Shown piece after piece: positions 59,670 through 64,000 of a DNA stretch of 64,000 bases. Positions within the stretch are counted from its first letter, which is position 1; each line of letters opens with the position of its first letter. This DNA comes from JAFAGX01 sp035623335 (GTDB lineage Bacteria > Acidobacteriota > Terriglobia > Terriglobales > Acidobacteriaceae). The position numbers and the translations under genes were made by a program. The notes beneath the pieces were generated by a model. The model had not been told where the DNA came from. It saw only the letters and a list, made by a program, of their open reading frames with translations, and searched no databases. The stretch is from contig DASPTQ010000306.1 in assembly GCA_035623335.1 (NCBI GenBank), positions 14,185 through 78,184 on the forward strand, written 5' to 3'.

Positions 59670-62129
59670 GTGAATGTGGAAGCGGAGAAGAAGACCTGGG
59701 TAGGCAAGCCCGTTCCCCGCAAGGAGGAAAACCGCCTCTTACGCGGGCGGGGCAAGTTCACCGACGATATCAAGCTGCGGGAAATGCTCTATCTCCATTT
59801 TGTCCGGTCACCTTTCGCCCACGCCAGGATCACGAGCCTGAACGCCACGGCTGCCGAGCACTTGCCCGGCGTGATCTGCACCCTGAGCGGGCAGGAGATT
59901 GCCCCCCAAACTCAGCCCTTTATCGAAATCGGCCCGGAGCCATTCGCCAAGATCAAGGATTATCCGCTCGCGGTCGAAAAAGTGCGCTATCAAGGTGAGC
60001 CGGTCGCTGCCGTGGTGGGCGAATCCCCGGCGATTGCCGAAGACGGAGCCGAGTTGGTCGAAGTGGAGTACGAGCCACTCGATGCCGTCGTCGATGCGGA
60101 AGAAGCCCTCGAAGGAAAGAGCCTTCTCCATGAGGAGGCTGGCACGAACCAAGTCTGGAATGGTGTCTTTGAGTACGGGAACGTGGAACACGCCTTTCGG
60201 GAGGCCGCGTACGTTGTGAGTATCGACCGGCTGCACTTCCATCGCTTCTCCAGCACTCCGCTCGAGAACAACGTGATCATCGCCCAATGGAATGCCAAGG
60301 ATGATCGTATCTACTACTCCTGTAACAATTCCTTCCCGTCGTTTGCCATTCAGTTTCTCGCCGCCCACCTGCGTGTTCCTATCGATCGCATTCGGGTCGA
60401 GACCTTTGACATCGGAGGCAGCTTCGGAATCAAGATCACCAGTTATCCGCAAATGGCGGTGTGTGCCTTGGCCTCACAAAAAGCCGGAGGAAGGCCCATC
60501 AAGTGGGTCGAGACCCGATCGGAGCACATGAGTGCGAGCGCGCATGGTAATGAGAGAACCTTCCGCGATACCCGGCTTGCCCTCGATGAGAAGGGGGTCA
60601 TCACCGCCATCACATCGCGGCATATCGATGATTGCGGCGCGTATCCGCGTTACGAACCTTTGGGTTGTGTGATCTGGTCGCAGGTCTTTCCCGGAGTCTA
60701 TCGCTTTCAGAACGCGCGCATTGACTTCACCCAAGCCGTCACCAATAAATGTCCCGTGGGGCCGAACCGCGGCTATTCGCGGATGCAGCACCTCTGGTTC
60801 TTGGAGCGTGCCCTCGATATCTGTGCCCACGAACTGGGAATCGCACCCGATGCGATGCGTCTCCGCAACTACATTCGTCCGGAGCAATTTCCCTATACCA
60901 CGCCCAATGGCTGCGTGTACGACTCGGGCAACTATCCCGCGATGCTCGAAATGGCAAAACGGCGCATCGGATGGGAGGAATGGAAGAGGAAGCAGGCGGC
61001 GGCTCGCAACGAAGGGCGGTTGCTGGGAATCGGTATCGGAACGACGCTCGATTCCGGCACCAACAATTTCGGTCAGTCGCAAATCGTGAATCCCGGCCTG
61101 CCCTACTCCGGCAATTCGCAGGGAGCCAATTGCAAGTTGGATATGTATGGCGAAGTGGTGGTCGCCGTCGGCTCCTGCCCGCAAGGACAAGGACACGAGA
61201 CCACCGCCGCGCAGGTGGTCGCCGACGTGCTGAACATTCATCCCGACATGGTGACGGTGCGCACCGGGTTCGATACGGAGCGCAACGTGCACACGGGATT
61301 TTCCGGAACCTATGCCAGCCAGTTCGCCGTGTCCGGGCTTTCCGCGGTGCATGGTGCGGCCCAGAAGTTAAAGGCCGAGATGAAGCGCCTGGGTGCCTTC
61401 GCCCTCGAGAGTGCGGAAGACGATCTCGAATTCGGCGTGGGTCCCCAGGGGCCCGAGCTGCGTGCCAAAAGCACTGGCAAACCGATCAATTACTGGGGAC
61501 TGGCCAATCTGGTCAATGCCAACAGTGCCGCCCTTCCCCCTGAACTCTACGACATTACGCTGAATTGCCGCTACATCTGGCGCGCTCCCTTCCGCGTGCC
61601 GGACAAGCAGAAGAAATACGGGAACCTGACCCTGACCTATGCTTCGCAGCTCCACATCGCGGTGGTTGAGGTCGATGGCGATACTTTCCTGCCTCACATT
61701 CTCGATTATGTTGCCGTGGACGATTGCGGCACGGTCATCCATCCCCCGATTGTCGAAGGGCAAGTCTTTGGCGCCACGGCTCACGGGATCGGGGCGGCGC
61801 TTATGGAAAGTTGTGTCTACGATGCGGTCGGCAATATGCTAACCAGCACCTTCAGCGACTACACCCCGATCACCGCTATGAACATGCCCAACATTAAATA
61901 TGATCACCTCGAAACGCCATCGCCCCACAGCTACAGCGGGGCCAAGGGCATGGGAGAAGGCGGGGCAGCTCCAGTCCACACTCTCTCGGCGGCGTTGCAG
62001 GATGCGTTGTTTGCCCATGGGGTCGTCATCGATGACTCCTTCAACAATGCCGACCGTCTATACCGGGCAGTTGTAAAAAAGGAGATTGGCCAAGCCAAGG
62101 AACTAGTGAAGCTGGAGAAACGAAGGTAA
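59670..62129 (+). CDS. Molybdopterin-binding large subunit, xanthine dehydrogenase family (not a CO dehydrogenase)
   Basis: 819 residues, GTG start behind AGAGGAAATCAGG. N-terminal aldehyde oxidase a/b hammerhead (GKPVPRKEENRLLRGRGKFTDDI), molybdopterin domain with GGSFGIKI, and the catalytic Glu763 in KGMGEGG. The active-site loop reads CPVGPNRGYSR (361-371); true form-I CO dehydrogenases have AYxCSFR and form-II enzymes AYRGAGR, so the substrate is something else, probably an aromatic or N-heterocyclic or aldehyde compound. Complete reading frame. Confidence 0.9.
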   Translation: MNVEAEKKTWVGKPVPRKEENRLLRGRGKFTDDIKLREMLYLHFVRSPFAHARITSLNATAAEHLPGVICTLSGQEIAPQTQPFIEIGPEPFAKIKDYPLAVEKVRYQGEPVAAVVGESPAIAEDGAELVEVEYEPLDAVVDAEEALEGKSLLHEEAGTNQVWNGVFEYGNVEHAFREAAYVVSIDRLHFHRFSSTPLENNVIIAQWNAKDDRIYYSCNNSFPSFAIQFLAAHLRVPIDRIRVETFDIGGSFGIKITSYPQMAVCALASQKAGGRPIKWVETRSEHMSASAHGNERTFRDTRLALDEKGVITAITSRHIDDCGAYPRYEPLGCVIWSQVFPGVYRFQNARIDFTQAVTNKCPVGPNRGYSRMQHLWFLERALDICAHELGIAPDAMRLRNYIRPEQFPYTTPNGCVYDSGNYPAMLEMAKRRIGWEEWKRKQAAARNEGRLLGIGIGTTLDSGTNNFGQSQIVNPGLPYSGNSQGANCKLDMYGEVVVAVGSCPQGQGHETTAAQVVADVLNIHPDMVTVRTGFDTERNVHTGFSGTYASQFAVSGLSAVHGAAQKLKAEMKRLGAFALESAEDDLEFGVGPQGPELRAKSTGKPINYWGLANLVNANSAALPPELYDITLNCRYIWRAPFRVPDKQKKYGNLTLTYASQLHIAVVEVDGDTFLPHILDYVAVDDCGTVIHPPIVEGQVFGATAHGIGAALMESCVYDAVGNMLTSTFSDYTPITAMNMPNIKYDHLETPSPHSYSGAKGMGEGGAAPVHTLSAALQDALFAHGVVIDDSFNNADRLYRAVVKKEIGQAKELVKLEKRR

Positions 62130-62189
62130 ATTTGTGGGGCGGGCGCGGCGGGTGCGCCCGTGATTGCTCTCCCCTGCGGCGTGCCAAGC

Positions 62190-63170
62190 ATGAAACGAGT
62201 CTGCATCGTCGGCTGCGGCGCGATTGGAAGTCTCTATGCCGCACATCTGGCCCGGGTCGCCGAGGTGTGGGCTTTTGTTCGGCGGGAGAACCATGCTCGG
62301 GCTCTCAATCGTGAGGGATTGACCGTCTCGGGGCATCATGAATTCCACGTCACGCTGCACGCGACGGCGGATCCCGGCGAACTGCCGGACTGCGAACTGG
62401 GCATTGTCGCCACCAAGGCCACCCAGGTGGAAGATTCGATGGCGCTCGTCGGTTGCCGTTTCAACCAAGGAGCGGTAATCTCGGCGCAGAACGGACTCGG
62501 CAGTGAGGAAATCATCGCCCAGGACACCCGCGGGCAGATCATCCGCGGCACCACATTCATGAGCGGCACCAAGCACAGTGATACCCATGTGCAGTACGAA
62601 CTTGACACCGCCACGTGGATCGGACCCTTCGAGCCGCGGCACACTCCCTACGCCTTGGTGAAGCAAGCTGCCGACCTGATCTCGGCGAGCGGACTCAAAG
62701 CCCAGGCTCTGCAGGATGCGCGTCCGGCGCAGTGGTCCAAGCTGATCTTCAACGCTTCGGTGAATGGAGTCTCGGCCCTGACCGGGCTTCCGCATTCCCC
62801 GCACTTCGCGGACGAGTCCGCCTTCTCCGGCCTGGGATATTTGCTGCACGAGCTCATCGAAGAGGGGAAGCGGGTGGCGACCGCGGCCGGCGTGAGGCTC
62901 GAGGAGGATCCGTGGGAGATGAACAAGATAGGCGCCCTGACCAACCATCCGCCTTCGATGTTGTATGACGTCCGCAGACACAACCCCACCGAAATCGATT
63001 TCTTGAGCGGGGCGATTGCTCGCGAGGCACAACGTCATGGTGTGCCGGCGCCGCTCCACACGACCGTGTACCGTCTGATCAAGGGCAAAGAGGCCTCGTG
63101 GACTTTCCAGGAGGAGAACAAACCTGTGCGGCCTTCTCCAACCGGCCGCGGGCAAGATGGCGAAGGGTGA
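62190..63170 (+). CDS. Ketopantoate reductase family protein (ApbA/PanE)
   Basis: 326 residues from MKRVCIVGCGAIGSLYAAHLARV (Rossmann motif GCGAIGS). Also VATKATQ and the C-terminal domain with KLIFNASVNGVSALTG and LPHSP. PanE-like proteins reduce 2-oxo acids with NADPH. Its position between the molybdenum hydroxylase and an M24 peptidase suggests a catabolic 2-oxoacid reductase rather than coenzyme A synthesis; that is inference. The C-terminal 15 residues are polar and unusual. Confidence 0.85.
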   Translation: MKRVCIVGCGAIGSLYAAHLARVAEVWAFVRRENHARALNREGLTVSGHHEFHVTLHATADPGELPDCELGIVATKATQVEDSMALVGCRFNQGAVISAQNGLGSEEIIAQDTRGQIIRGTTFMSGTKHSDTHVQYELDTATWIGPFEPRHTPYALVKQAADLISASGLKAQALQDARPAQWSKLIFNASVNGVSALTGLPHSPHFADESAFSGLGYLLHELIEEGKRVATAAGVRLEEDPWEMNKIGALTNHPPSMLYDVRRHNPTEIDFLSGAIAREAQRHGVPAPLHTTVYRLIKGKEASWTFQEENKPVRPSPTGRGQDGEG

Positions 63171-63179
63171 CGAACCGGA

Positions 63180-64000
63180 ATGGCGTGGCCGATCGATCTA
63201 TTGAAACTGAATCGCGTCCAGGCCCTGATGAAGGATCAGGACCTCACGGCTCTGGTCGTGCGCGCACCCGATAACATCGTGTATCTCACCAACTATTGGC
63301 CGATGAAAGGATATGACGCGGTGGTCTTCCCCCGCCAAGGCGAAGCCACGCTGATCGTCATCGAACCTCAGCTGGCCGATGCCCAGCGAAACGCTTGGAC
63401 TCAGGATATCCGCCTGTTCAAAAGCTATCACCCCAGTGATCCGCGGCCGCCGCAGTACCGTGCCCTCGATCAAGCCCTCGCGGTACTGAAAGAACGCAGT
63501 CTCACCGACAAGATTGGGATCGAGTTGAACATGGGAACGCAAGCGGCCGATCGCATGGTGGGCGAGCCGACCACTCCGACGCAAATGTATTTTGACGGCT
63601 TCCATGGTGTCGCCAGAGAGGTGGTGGACGCGACGCCCTTGCTCCATCAGGCGCGTGGCATCAAGACGCCTCAGGAGATCGAGCGCATGCGTCTGGCCAA
63701 CGAGCTCGCCGCCCTGGCCCTCGAACATACTCGCGAGCGCATGCGACCCGGCATGAAAGAAAGCGAGGTGGGCGGCATGTACGAGAGCATTGTCCACGGC
63801 TTCGGTGTGGGTTATAAGGGCAAGGTCGAGATGGCGCGCGCCTTCACCCTGGTATGGTCCGGAAAAGGAATTGCCACCTTCACGGCAACCGGCGATCGCC
63901 CCATTCAGGCGAACGAGCCGACCTTGTTTGAGATTTGGGTGTGCGTCGACGGCTACTGGACGGACCTGACCAAGAACGTTTGCCCCGGTGAGCTCTCCCC
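63180..64000 (+). CDS. M24 family peptidase-like protein (3' end outside the window)
   Basis: 273 codons visible from ATG at 63180, 10 nt behind the preceding gene. The N-terminal creatinase-like domain (LMKDQDLTALVVRAPDNIVYLTNYW) and the start of the pita-bread domain (ARGIKTPQEIERMRLANELAALAL...MRPGMKESEVGG, in pieces) identify the family. The first metal-site region reads LFEIWVCVDGYWTDLTKN; the second Asp (TD) is kept, but the place of the first Asp appears to be Glu. Could be an Xaa-Pro-type peptidase or a non-peptidase such as creatinase. Confidence 0.85.
   Translation, partial: MAWPIDLLKLNRVQALMKDQDLTALVVRAPDNIVYLTNYWPMKGYDAVVFPRQGEATLIVIEPQLADAQRNAWTQDIRLFKSYHPSDPRPPQYRALDQALAVLKERSLTDKIGIELNMGTQAADRMVGEPTTPTQMYFDGFHGVAREVVDATPLLHQARGIKTPQEIERMRLANELAALALEHTRERMRPGMKESEVGGMYESIVHGFGVGYKGKVEMARAFTLVWSGKGIATFTATGDRPIQANEPTLFEIWVCVDGYWTDLTKNVCPGELS

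Noticed and set aside
59670..62129. Calling the molybdenum cluster an aerobic CO dehydrogenase
   Set aside because: The AYxCSFR loop with the Cys that binds copper is absent; the loop reads VGPNRGYSR.
62103..63155. 350-codon frame opposite the ketopantoate-reductase-like gene
   Set aside because: The opposite strand holds a full Rossmann protein in a tight gene row; this frame shows no family features.

Overview
The window looks like a chromosomal segment of a free-living Acidobacteriota bacterium. The clearest marker is a secreted VWFA-related protein of the type found repeatedly in that phylum (23200-24186). A FecR-type anti-sigma protein with an acidobacterial or planctomycete-like N-terminus, high GC content and many small secreted lipoproteins agree with this. 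No rRNA, tRNA, CRISPR array, insertion sequence, phage gene or integron was seen. Almost every frame is intact, so the region reads as stable core genome with a few accessory clusters. All family names come from reading the translations; no database search was possible.

Layout. 1-4148 (minus): nitrogen-control operon amtB-glnB-glnD, with glnD cut by the window edge. 4377-4826: small lipoprotein. 4983-11533 (minus): F1Fo ATP synthase operon b'-b-delta-alpha-gamma-beta-epsilon, without the a and c genes. 11700-11920: an apparently non-coding, strongly structured stretch that may encode an RNA. 12010-14203: small conserved-looking protein, then hfq-hflX (minus). 14596-18388: urate-oxidase-N-like membrane protein, DUF309, an SH3-domain lipoprotein, a BIG2 lipoprotein and DUF2905. 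18462-24186: xseA, glutamate dehydrogenase, tag, a SYLF protein and the VWFA protein. 24259-31103: an STN-domain protein, a small membrane protein, uvrA, a CPBP protease, pyrE and mtnA. 31311-33866: DUF2844 + DUF3443 pair and a VTT membrane protein. 33932-40885 (minus): UDG4, coaBC, rpoZ, gmk, yicC, an MsbA-type exporter and rapZ. 41143-45558: priA and a CocE/NonD hydrolase. 45703-48756: ECF sigma factor, FecR-like anti-sigma and a secreted lipoprotein. 48793-51199 (minus): OpuC-type osmoprotectant transporter. 51264-56806 (minus): complete cofactor F420 pathway (cofG, cofD, cofC, cofE, cofH) plus F420H2:NADP oxidoreductase, with a divergent flavin reductase. 57787-64000: molybdenum hydroxylase cluster (M, S, G and L subunits), a ketopantoate-reductase-like gene and a truncated M24 peptidase gene.

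Most promising items. (1) The ECF sigma gene and the lipoprotein gene two genes downstream are each preceded by the same bipartite promoter, GTTAAC, 17 nt, CGTCT. This looks like a self-contained regulon whose output is an uncharacterised secreted protein. (2) The DUF3443 protein carries the sequence hallmarks of a two-lobed pepsin-type aspartic protease and is paired with DUF2844. (3) There is a possible small RNA between the ATP synthase operon and hfq-hflX. (4) A perfect 9+3+9 inverted repeat sits at the divergent start of the F420 operon. (5) The 'CO dehydrogenase-like' large subunit lacks the CO-dehydrogenase active-site loop, and its M24 neighbour has Glu where the first metal-binding Asp is expected.
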